Source: Mytilus edulis
Taxonomy: Eukaryota; Mollusca; Bivalvia; Mytilida; Mytilidae
Assembly (NCBI RefSeq): GCF_963676685.1
Contig: NC_092346.1
Span: 50,435,062 to 50,499,061 of the forward strand
Length of the DNA: 64,000 bases
Direction: 5' to 3'
The notes under the pieces were generated by a model. It had not been told where the DNA came from. It made no database searches and saw only the letters and a list, made by a program, of their open reading frames with translations. Numbering within the stretch: the stretch's first letter is position 1; every line of letters begins with the position of its first letter. Below, in pieces: positions 1 to 12,300 of this stretch. Position numbers and translations under genes: made by a program.

Positions 1-4
1 ACTA

Positions 5-50
5 CGGTCAACGCTTTTACACCCCTATGAAGTTACAAAAAGAAGCATAA
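5..50. repeat. Right arm of a palindromic MITE, cut by the window edge
   Basis: The sequence CGGTCAACGCTTTTACACCC followed by a GTTACAAAAAGAAGCAT-like tail is nearly the same as the right arm of the complete fold-back element at 7372-7512. Only this arm lies in the window, so the left arm should lie just before base 1. Confidence 0.7.
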
Positions 51-188
51 GTAAAATTTTATATGAGTCTGAACAATTTGAAATAAAGAAAAATATTAAT
101 ATAGAAAATAAACAATAAGATAAAAAACAAAAGGAAAACAAAAGGAACCAAAAATTGTCTATTCATACTGTTTTGTTCTTAAATTTAG

Positions 189-304
189 ATGAAAAGACTA
201 CTTACCAAAGAAGAATTATAATCCCAGCAGAGGATCTTCTGCCAGGAACTATGGTTAAAGAAGATGTAAGACCAACAACTCCTGGATTACCGGGAATGCT
301 TGCT
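189..304 (+). CDS. SAM-protein gene, first exon in window
   Basis: TTTAG acceptor at 184-188 and GTAAGT donor at 305. The exon starts in phase (one base of its first codon comes from an upstream exon outside the window) and ends on a codon boundary. It encodes ~39 residues including TTYQRRIIIPAEDLLPG. Confidence 0.75.
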
Positions 305-3300
305 GTAAGTGTTGTTAGAAAATGTATGTCTCAGTTATAGGAAAACTAAATAAGTGGAGAAATTATGTAACCTAAACAAAGCATTTCTAAATCATAGCAT
401 ATATACAGAAAAAGCACCAGTTCCAGCTCAGTCCGAGTAATGAAGAAGTGAAAATCAAATCTACACTTTCAATTTAGGCTAAATATTTAGATAAATATTT
501 CATTTTATATTTAAAAGAGAGCTGTTTTGCTGTTTGATGATTGTGAAGCTGGAATTTTGAGAAAAATACTTTATTGCAGATTTTCTTTTCTCAAAATTTG
601 CATCAAAGTAAAATGTTATCAACATTCTTTAATATTATTAAACTTCCGATGAACACATAACTTTTCAAGATTATGTTTGAGTTATTTCCCTTTTAAAGAA
701 TAAATTGTATTTTTCTTCTAGTCTTCAACAGAGATAACAATGAATGGTGTATCTCAGTCAGGGGTGGAGGAGAGACGTCAGCAACAACAAGTTAGATTTC
801 CACCCAGACCACATAGTGCCAAACCCATCCCTTCACCTAAACCCCCAGGTAGAGGACAGGGGGTTACAAATGCATGGGCAGATGTCCAGCCAACTGGAAT
901 GGTATGATATAATACATTTTGCTTTCTCAATAGTAATTGATATGTTATAAACCTCCCTTAAAATCTTTATGTTAGTAGAAGAAAACTTTATTATGATTTT
1001 TACCTGGTTTGGTGTTTTTCTGTTGAGTGTTTTTTTAGATGCAACATTTTATGTTAATTTATTATGATAATTTCAAACTGAAAATTTCTTTAATTTTGAT
1101 TATACATTGCATTACATTATTAGCGTTAGCTTTGTTGAATCGAAGTGAGCTGTTTGACTTTGTTGTACTTTGTTTCAAATTTAAATTTAAATCCCATTCA
1201 AGGCAGTATAGCCAAAGACTTAGTACACATTGAGAGTTTAGATTGGTCAACTGCTAATTATATTTACAGAAAAATGATCATAAGACTTTGTCAACAAAGT
1301 AAAAAGATTAACATATTAAATCTTTTTGGTCCATTGGCAATGAAAGAAATTAATATTTGGTCTAAAATTAATGAAGAAAATATTCTATATAAAGGACCTC
1401 TTTTGCTTTGTGTGATGTAGAGAAATCTGCTTTTAAAATCTCCTTTTGAGGTAATAAGCTAGATTTAAAAAATGAGAAAAGACAAAGAATCTATATACTT
1501 TTAGCCATTGAGTGTTGAAGATAGATTAAAGTCCTTAATAACAGGACCTCCTACACCTAGAACACCTGCCACAGTAAGTTATGTGTGCTCTTCTATTAGC
1601 TGTCATCTACAGAGACATTTGTCTGCTTCCACACTTATGCTTTCTGCTGACCAATGTTTGTTAAGCTGCAAAATATATTTAATTAATATGCATTTTGAAA
1701 TACATTGACAGAAATATCAGATTCTCAAAATATTATGCTTTAATTGTTTTTCAGTGCATGATTTTTAAATTAATTTAAGCATGTAATTATAATCAAATAA
1801 TTGAACTTCAAATTTATTTTGTAATGAGTTATATTTGGACTAAAATAACAAATGCTTTGTTTTATAGCATGATTTAATTTATTTATATAGTATACAAATA
1901 TTTATTATGTTTTTAATCTATAACACATTATGTTAATTATGAATTTATTTCTCTTCTATTTATGACTCACACTCTTTAATCTTTTGTACTTTAGACAAAT
2001 TTCAAGGATTTTATGCAAGAACACCTTTTTGATCCTTTTTCTACCCTTGCTTTTGATTCATGTTTCAATGTTTTAATAAATTTTGAAATAACTGTGATTC
2101 TACATTTAATAGTGGCACACAAAATCTATTCATGATCATTATAAGTTTAAAACAAAAAAATTAGTCATGAATAAAGGAGTAGGGGCATTAAGGCCTGGTT
2201 TTGGCCCAAAAAAATAAAATGTTTGATAACTTTTTCAAATTGGCACATAATCTTTAGAAATGCATAGGGTCAAGGAATATAAATGAAAAACATTAAGATT
2301 CTTATGTGATGACGTCACAATTACGTCATAATATGTACTGTTTTCACAAAAACGATAAAAATTCAGAATTTATGCAGTTTTCTATCTTTATTTCTGTTGT
2401 GGAAACATCGTGCGCAGCCAAGAAACAACAAAATAATTTAACTGAAGCTTTATTATTACTATTGACAAAATCTCACGAAATATAAAGTTGTTTCTTGGGT
2501 GCGCACATACTTTTCCAATCGAAAATATACTTAAAAATTTGATGAAAAACAAGGAAAAACACAAAATTTTACAAAATATGCAAATTAAGGCATGATTTGT
2601 TGCCATGGTAACTTGTTCAATGTCCAAAATTATTTAGTTTTTCTGAATACCTTCTACCTGAGATACTTTTCAGTAATTTAAAAATATGTATGATAACTTT
2701 TAAATTTGCAGTAAAATTTGGGCCAAATAAGGGCCTTATTGCCCCTACTCCTTACTTTTTCGTCTCTAAATGGGATGTAAGTTTACCATTCTAAAAGTCT
2801 TCTTTACACTGCATTTAAAAAATATACATAATACTTGAAAGTTTGTTATCTGATTTTAAATAATCAAAAGTCAATAATAATACCTAGTTAATATTTTGTT
2901 CTCCTTGCTAAAATCAATTCTGTTGCAAGCATAGTTCTTCTGATCACTGCCAGCCAATATAGGACATACAAAGGCATACCATTTCAACATTGGAATAATC
3001 ATCATTTAAAGATAAATAATGTCATGTTTTTTACATGATGACTCTCTTCATAATCAGTGGTGTTTTTAAATGCAGTGTATTTGAGGAAAGAAATGTTGTT
3101 TACAATCCTTAAAGTTTGTCTTAAACTAATCTGGCATATGTTTCTGTTGTCGTAGCAACCTGCACCCTTTTCACTGTTTCACAGAAGAGTTGCACCTGCA
3201 CATGTTAATGTTGTAAGTTTTGAAGTCAACCTTAATACATGTACTAGACAAGTTTAGAAAAAATAAATATGGTGGTGATTGGGACAAGCCTTCAGTGGAT

Positions 3301-6300
3301 TTAGATATGAAGCCTGTTTGTGAAGGACACCATTTGATATGCGGAACTAAAAAGATGAGAATGATTAAAAGGCTCTAAAATTATTTTGTTGACTCAACAA
3401 GTTTTCACTAACCTTTCACTTTTATCGATATGGACTTTTTTTTCACTGATCACTAACATATATTTACATGATGATATGATAAAAGAAATTCTAATCTAAA
3501 TGTAATATCCTTCTATAATTGAAGTATCTATGTATCTTAGGGTGGAATTGTTTGTTTTAATGGTTTATATCCATGTTATATTCAATTGCTATTTCACAAG
3601 ATATTCCGCGTAACAGTTGTCTCATTGGTTTTGATTACTTTAGGCAATGTTGCATTTAATTTTTCAGAATAATAAAAGTTATGAAGATGGAGAATTGATA
3701 CAACCTCCACCGAGACCAAAGAGTGCTATACCATTTGACCAATCAGGCAGAGCTTACAATGACGTCCCAAAATATGGTGGTAAAGGTCAACAAACATACA
3801 TTGTAAGTCTATATAGTATTTGTTTACAACAAAAGTTCAATTTTTTAAAAAGGAAAGAAAAGAATTAGAGATATTATTTTTTTTGTGTGTTAGTTTTTAT
3901 ATTTTGATCATCCATTTTATTTTTTAATAAATTTCTTAGCTTTTATAATTTAGAACGTAAGATGGGAGTAAAACCTATAACTGTTTCCTCTGATCAAATT
4001 AAACATAAGAATGTATTAATAAGTTTGTCTGTAAATTTGAGCACATCTTTGTTTGTTACGAATATACGCATAAATAAGGGTCACATAAATTCTATCTACA
4101 ACATACATGTTTCAGTTGTACCACTATGGGGTCTGCATAATCAGTTGAAGTTCAAAGTTACACAATATATTTTGATTTCAGGGTTATATTTCCTCATTGT
4201 GTTCTCTTTACTATTGCAATATAATAAATATGCCTCATTCATTCATTCATTTATTCATTCATTCATTCATTCATTTGGTCTTTCATTCATTTATTTATTG
4301 ATTCAGTCATTCATTTTTGAATGAATATACTTTTTTTGAATATATTTCCTTCTTCATTCATCCATTCATTCCCTCATTCCCTCATTCATCTACTATCAAG
4401 AAAGTTTGTCCTTCAATATATTTTTTGTAAATTTTATTTATTCCTTTTATAGGAAAAGGTAAGAATGAAAGTATAGCATTTCTTTGCTGAATGGAATATA
4501 ATGGTTTTTAAGTAGTTAGTAATTTTGAAGGATCGGTACACATAGTGAATAAAATGATTTGAATATATATCTATGTAAATTTGGAGGTTTATAGTAGTTT
4601 ATAGTTAGAATAGAAAGGTTGAAAAGAATTTTTTAAGAGTGTGAGAGGAAATGGGTTTTTTACTTCAAAGACTTCAAACGTAGTAGTAAACAACCTTCTC
4701 CTAACTAAATGCTTCACTTCCAAATTTTTAAAAGTCTTAATGCATTTTATGAATGATTAAGTCATACCCCTTTTTATGACTTTTAAAATCAATTAAAAAT
4801 TACACGTATTGATTTTAAGAATTAAATGTCCAGAACATTTTATAGAGGTGATACATAGCGTTGTGTATGACTTCAGTAAAGATAAACAATTCTGGCAGAC
4901 TGTCATCTGATTTATAATGTCTTTGGAAGATTCAATATTATCAGAAGATTTGAATAAGGTACTCATAATTCTTCAAATATTTAATTAGGTAAGCTGTTGT
5001 ATTGTCAATAGTATCGGGAGATTTTGTTGTGATACATGTATTGCTTGAGAAATTGTTAGATTGTGTGTATTCAACTCAAGAAAGATATATACTTGTAAGC
5101 TATTCTATATAATTTATCTAAAGCCTTTTTCTTTACAGTGCAGTGAACTTTTAAAATACAAAAAAATATTGATTTAAATGGTTTTAGACATGTAAACTTT
5201 AACTAGGATTCTTTGCAGAGTATAATTGGACTCTCTTTTTTGGTGTTCAACAATGAAAAGTTTGAATGAACATTACACCAAGTGATACAATCATATTTCT
5301 AATTTAAACGTCAATGCAGTAAAATAATATTTGATCTTGAAATAGTCTATTAAAGTATAATATATAGTTCTTAAAAATATCAAATAATCAGAAAAATTGA
5401 AAAGAAATGTTCGTTTTGATTTCATGTGCTTTTAAAGTAATGCAGGTAATTTGAAAGAAAAACAAATAGCATTGTGTTGATTTATAATGTAATTTGATAA
5501 ATATTGTAGCCATCCAGACCCAATGAAAGATGGCAAGGTTCTAGAGCAGATGCCTTGATAGACAGACAACTAGACCAGTCACCAGTAAGACATACTGGAC
5601 CCCCTGACAGACCTTTACGACCAGGAGGACAGGATAATCCAGCTTTTATGCCTGAAATGCAGCTCAACAGAAGCAGAGAAAATCTTGGGCCTCCTATCAG
5701 GTAGAGAGAATCTTTTCAATGTTTAAATTGTTTAGAATTGAGTTTTTTTTTTTAAAAGACTCATGATATTGAGAACTTTTTTAATCAATATAAGCAGCTC
5801 CAACAAAATGGGCATATTCTGGTTTACCTCTATACAGTGTTTCTGTTACATACTCCTGTCTCATTTCTCAGTAGCTTCAAATGGGAGCTTAATTTTGGGG
5901 AAAATATACCATGCGACACATTTTACAGATGTGTCACTTATATTCTTCTTGTTTGGTGCATACATGTATGCTTTTCATTGATGCCCATATTAGAATTTCC
6001 TTTGCAAATTTTTAATAACAGAACTTCTTGATATATTGACATAAGTAAGAGCTTCATAATTTTAAAAAAGCTATACTGTGTGACATACTTGCAAATGCAT
6101 CCCTTTTTTACTTATGAATGTTCTTCACGTTAATGCATGTATAAGATGAAAACGAATTATATTACTGATAATAATGGAAAGTTATTTACATACCATGAAA
6201 ACCTTTTTTGTTTGATATATAGAAAGTAAGAATGTAATTTAAAGGTTCATGGTATGGCTTATGCACACACTTTATACTTTAAGTACAAAGGGGACTTTAA

Positions 6301-9300
6301 ACAAATTTATGACATCTTTTATACTCTTGGTTTTATACTTTGTTTAACAGCGGAATGAAAACAGGATCTGAATTAAGAGATGCTTGGAATAAATTATATG
6401 GAGGTCAAATACGACCAGAATCAAGAGGACCAACATCATACCCTTCAGAAAATCAACTTCATGTCCGTCCAGATTCACTTGGTGTTCATAACTTTCCTGA
6501 TCACCGAGGGATCATACATACTAGGCCTGATACTCATGGTATCCGTCCTGATCCTCATGGTCTGTCCAGACTGGAGGATCCCATGCCTCATGTTCTTCCT
6601 CCCAATAGACTTGATGATCCTCATAGTGTACATCAAACTAGAATGGAGGACCAGCAGGCAAAGCCGTCCAGTTATCCATCACATTTTCATGTAAGTACAC
6701 CACAAGGACTTTAAATACAGTAATTTTGTCCTTTTTTATAGGAAATTTTATATTTGATAAAATTGAGAATGTAAATGCGTGATGTGTCTAAGAGACAACA
6801 ACTCTGTTAAAGAGCAGAAAACAGTCCAAGGTCACCAATGGGTTTCAACACAGGGAGAAAATCCGCATCTAGAGGTGAAATTTTAATTCATCATTTTAAA
6901 AAAAGTATTTGTTTCAAACATGGAAGTTACATGTTATATTAAAGAGCAAAACCAAACATAATCAGTGAAATGCACTGTATCGTTGACAACCTTATTGTGA
7001 CTGTTACCCATATGAAGTACATTTAAGCTTTGATCTATTACATTACTTTCTTCAAATTGATTTCCTGGTTGAAGTGAAAACATCACTAAATATTCATTTC
7101 TAAATTTATTGATATTTAGCATCAATTAAATTTTTAACTAGTTGAATATTTTTAAATAATTACATAAGATGTATGTTTCATTACAATGCTTTATTCTGAT
7201 TGGCTAACTGCACATCACGTGTTATTCCGTAAGCAGTTGCATTGTTCAATACAACTTTTCATTCATGATAACACGTGGTCCAACAATAAAGTGCACAGAT
7301 GAATTAAATAAAAAAATATATAAAATTCGTATTTTCATGATCATAGCTAAAAAATGTAATTATAAGTATTTAATGCTTCTTTATGTAACTTTATAGGGTT
7401 GTAAAAGCGTTGACCGTGCGCACATTTTTAAAATGAAGCGCTTTCGCGCTTCATACAAAATGTACTTCGGTCAACGCTTTTACACCCCAATAAATTTACA
7501 AAAAGAAGCATTCAATTCTTAAATAATATTTTTAATCAGAATATTTTGAATTTTTAGGTGAAATTTCCGTCCACTCCTGCATATAATGAGATTTCAAATA
7601 AACCTGGTGCTAGTCAAGGAGGAAGACATAGTCCATTGGGACAAAGTTCAAGTGCTGGCACACAAGGGCAAGGGTCAAATACCTCAATTCAGTACAATGG
7701 CAATGGCAATAAAGTACTGTCAAATCATGTGTCGTTTCAAACATTTGGAAAACCTACATCAAATCAAAAACTGTCTGTGTCATCATCACCTTCATCGCCA
7801 CAATCTCCACCTGGGATAGCTCTAGGACCCTCATCAAAATATCCTGATTATGGTGAAAAATCGGCAAAAGTGAAACAAGGATATTCAAATTTTGACATTC
7901 ACAACCACAAAGATATTGATGATGATCGGGATATATTAGATATGAAATCTAGTATTTTTGACTATAATTCCGAACCTTCATCCCGATCTGTTACGCCACC
8001 TCTACCTCCATTGTCAGCATCTAATTCAGATTATTCTTCCAATAGATCTAGTCCACAGATATCGCCACAACTTCCACGTTCAAATAGTGCTACTCATTTG
8101 TCTTCTACAAAGACTCCAGATTTAGTGACATCTGCAACGAGAACTAATGGTGAAAAAAGAATAAGGCGAGCATCTGGATCCCAGTTTACATATAGGGCAG
8201 ATAAAAAATCAAAACAAAAACAGACATCAAAACATGTATCTTCTGGAATTAAAGGTAATGATTTTAAGCAATATTTTTTTTCCAAATCAAAAATCTGTAT
8301 GTTGCTATGCTTCGAGTTAAACAGATAAACAGACTTTTGACATGTAGTTGTATATATCTTAAACTATTTACATTATCATATATCAATTTGTCTTTGCTTT
8401 GGATAACTCACTTTTAAAAAGGTTATGGTTATTCCTTTGTTTTATACACAAAAGTCAAAATACCTCTCCTTTATCAACAATAAAAAATTGTCTGACTTAC
8501 TTACAATTTAAGAATTTTTATCGAGGTTTGAAGTTGTTTTAATGTGTTAAGGGAGATAACTCAATATTTTTTTAGTCAAATAAACTGTTAAATGTTTAAG
8601 ATATCAGAGATTGTAAAGTAGAATTGGATGCCAATATTGAAAAGTATTTGAAAAAGCTGCAGCTTTTACGTCTGCTGAATGAAAAATAAAATAAGAAAAA
8701 GTGCAATACAACAAGAGCTTGTCGAAATCCACTGTTTATAAGAAACATTGCATATCTCTACAAATTTATGATAAACTTGAGTTTGATATTTTTTTCGGTG
8801 GAACTATACCTTCATTTTTGTCGAGCCTTCGACTTTAGTCGAAAAAGCGAGACTAAGCAATCCTACATTTTGGCGGCAACGGCGATCCACAAATATTCAC
8901 TCTGTGGTTAATGTTTTTGAAATTTTAATAACTTTCTTTAACTATACTGGATTTCTACCAAACTTGGACAGAAGCTTGTTTATGATCATAAGATAGTAAC
9001 TAGAAGTAAATTTTGTAAAATAAAATTCCATTTTTTCCGTATTTTACTTATAAATGGACATAGCTTTTCTGCGGGGAAACATTACATTCACTCTGTGGTT
9101 AAAGTTTTTAGAATTTAATTACCTTTCTTAAACTATCCTGGGTTTGCACCAAACTTGGACAGAAGCTTAATTATGATCTTAAGATAGTATCCAGAAGTAA
9201 ATGTTATAAAAAAATAAATCCATTTTTTCCGTATTTTACTTTTAAAAGGACTTAGATTTTCTTCCAGTTAACATTACATACATGTCATGCATGTACAGTT

Positions 9301-12300
9301 TGCAGTTAAAGTTTTAAAAACATTTATTAGATTCATAAACTATCCTGGATTTTTAGAAAACTTGGACAGAAGCTTCTTACAATCAAAAGATTGTATCAAG
9401 AGGAATATTTTAATTGATTTTTTTCCTCATTTTTGTTGAGCCTGGGATTCACAGCAAAAGTAGGCGAGACACTGGGTTCTGCGGAACCCTTACAAATTTT
9501 TTTGTATATGCTTGTTATTGGTGCTTTCATAACACTTTTATTTATTTTTGTAGCTGGTATGCTAAGTGATGTCCGAGAATCTGGGAATGAGAGTGATCTC
9601 CCTTTTGACATTGAGGATACAATTTTAACAGTAGATTCTCATGATGCAGAACCCATGAATATGCATGAAAATCTGGCTTCAAATGACATGAATAGAATGA
9701 GAGATCAATTAAACAATCTGGAAGAAATGTATCAACAAATGTCTCATCAGATGGGAACAGAAAAAGAAATTGGGACTGTAAAGTCCCGTAGACGATGGAG
9801 TCTGGGAAGTTCAGACACAAGTTCTTTACAAAGACCAATATCAAGGAAGTTTAAATCTGGTGCTGGAAGTCAACGACCTCATCATCATCATCATAGAGAT
9901 GCAAAGTATGTACTGATCAGTTGTCTCTGACTTAAGAATTATTGGTACATTTCACTTGGCAATGAGTGTTTGAGGTTTCCTGTCAAACACATTTTAGTTC
10001 ATCGTATGATATTCTATATGTCTCTCTAGAGATGCTAGTTCAGTTTTAAAAAGTTATTGTTAGTTATAAAATTGTTGCATTTCACATCCACGTTAAATCT
10101 GGGGTTGTTGTTTCCTCATAATAAGACAGTTGTGGTTTCACAGTAACAAAATGGGCATTTTTGAGTTGAAGAATAGTTTAAGGTTGTTTGTACATTTCTG
10201 TCAAATAAAGAACTCAATAGAAAATAATATGTTACCCATTAATTTGTGTGTTTAAAAATATAAATGTTTGCCTAATAACTTTAACGAATGGGTGAATTCA
10301 AAGTAGTATGAAATTCAAAACAGTGTAGCTGTGGCCATTGATTGACACATCAAAATCATTCATTGACTGGGACAATTTAGGTGAACGTTTGTATGTAACG
10401 ACCAATGCTCACTATGTACTTTTTAAAGACACTTAAACTATGGGGTCACCAAAGGTTCTCAACACCTAAATAAAGTAATTTGAAAAATTAATCAGAAATA
10501 ACACGATATTTTGATTTATATCAATTATATAAATCAAAACACAAAGGTTATTCCTGATTAATTTTTCGAATTATTTTATAATTAAAGGCGTTAAGAAACC
10601 TTTGTTGACCCCACAGTTTAAATGTCTATCGTAGGTACGTCATGAACAGTGGTTGTTACAGACAAACGTTCACGTAAATTGTCCCAGTCAATGGATGATT
10701 TTGATGGGTCAATCAATGGCCACAGCTACACTGTTTTGAATTTCATACTAAAACACTGATCAATCAATCTATCAATAAAAAAAATCAGATGTATTATGAT
10801 AAATACATGTACCGTATGTGCCTTAGTTTAATGTTTTTATTTAAAAGTTAAAAGAAAGTCTGTTGGTGTGTTTATTCATATGAATTTCGTTTTAACCTTA
10901 TACTTTTAAATTTATTGTAGAGCAATTAACAAAAGATTTCAGCGACTGGAATCACATGTGGTAACTCTTGCCAGGAGTGTGGCACATCTATCATCAGAAT
11001 TAAGGTCCCATAACTCTGTCACACATGAAATTGATGCATTACGGAAAGAAATCCAGGAATTGAAGGAAGAGCAATTCATGTCAAGCCAAAAGAACAGAGC
11101 TGGAAATTTTTATGAAAATGACTTTGAAAGGTTTAGAGGCTGGGTACCTTCATTGACCAATCCAAGAAGAGTTAATAAACTTACAAAGTTTTTTGGTCAA
11201 GAACCTCCTTTATTGAATATTTTCTTGAAGAAATTAGGTTATGAAGTAAGTAAAATTTATACATCATATATTAAATTCCTTCTCTTTTTCTCTTTATAAA
11301 AAATAATAATATTTTGATTAATTGAAATCTTAACTTTATATCAACCTCTTCTTTTTTTTTGTGTGTGTGGAAGCAAACTTCATATAAGAAAGGTATTTCA
11401 TATCTGTCACGCATCTACTTAATGATTGGTGCCAGTTTAAATTGCAAGCAGGGTTCCTCAAGGTCAGCTACTGTTTTGTTCAAACACAGCTAAAGAAAAA
11501 ATGTGCTTCTGGTCGCCAACTATTTTTCTGATTTGAAATTTTAATGAACAACGGTGTAATTCATGAAATGAAACTTGAGTATAAAAAAAGTATTTTAATT
11601 GGATTTTTGGAAGTATGTATTTGCATTTGGATGTAAATATACATGATCTTGAAAATAAGAAAGTTGGATTAACAACTTTGACAATACTATACTAACTTCA
11701 TCTTAGACTGTGAATACTATCAAGTGTTCAAGAAGGCGTTTGCATACATTGTATATGAAATAATTCTATATATGCCATAGAGAAGCTAGAAAATTGAACT
11801 TCATAGAAACTGTTTGAATTATAAAACTGTTACATAACAGTTTGCAAAACAATGGTGAACATAATGAGTTAAACAAAACTTGGCAAATTGGTAGTCACCA
11901 AAATGAAATGTTAAAAGTATATACTAAATGGCACATTTTCTGTTTCCTGTTACTCAGTGCCAAAAGAGGCAGTAAAAATAAGTCTGATTTAAGGTGAAAA
12001 TGAGATCACATGGGATCAAAAATGAATGAAAAGAAAATATTTTAAAATCACTGAATTTGGAAAGGGAGTTTTAATGCTTTTATTTTGTATGTGTAGTTTG
12101 AACAAGTTAAAAAGATTATATATTTACTCATTATTTATTTTTTTCAGAAATACTCAGTGAATTTTGAAAAAGAGCACATAGGAATGATAGAATTGCCATA
12201 CATGACAGAAGAAAGATTAGAGAAGATTGGTGTTCCCATGGGACCTCGACTAAGAATACTACAAGAGGCACAGCTTTGTTTTAGACAAGAAAATTTCAAT

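Noticed and set aside
4230-4400. ATTC repeat as a CRISPR-like or direct-repeat array
   Set aside because: Plain tetranucleotide microsatellite with no spacers.
9433-9553. Apparent membrane helix (IFLYMLVIGAFITLLFIFV) at the start of the frame 9433-9930
   Set aside because: It lies upstream of the TTTTTGTAG acceptor at 9553 and inside the tail of the intron and T3 element; the preceding exon joins in phase at 9554, so this part is not translated.
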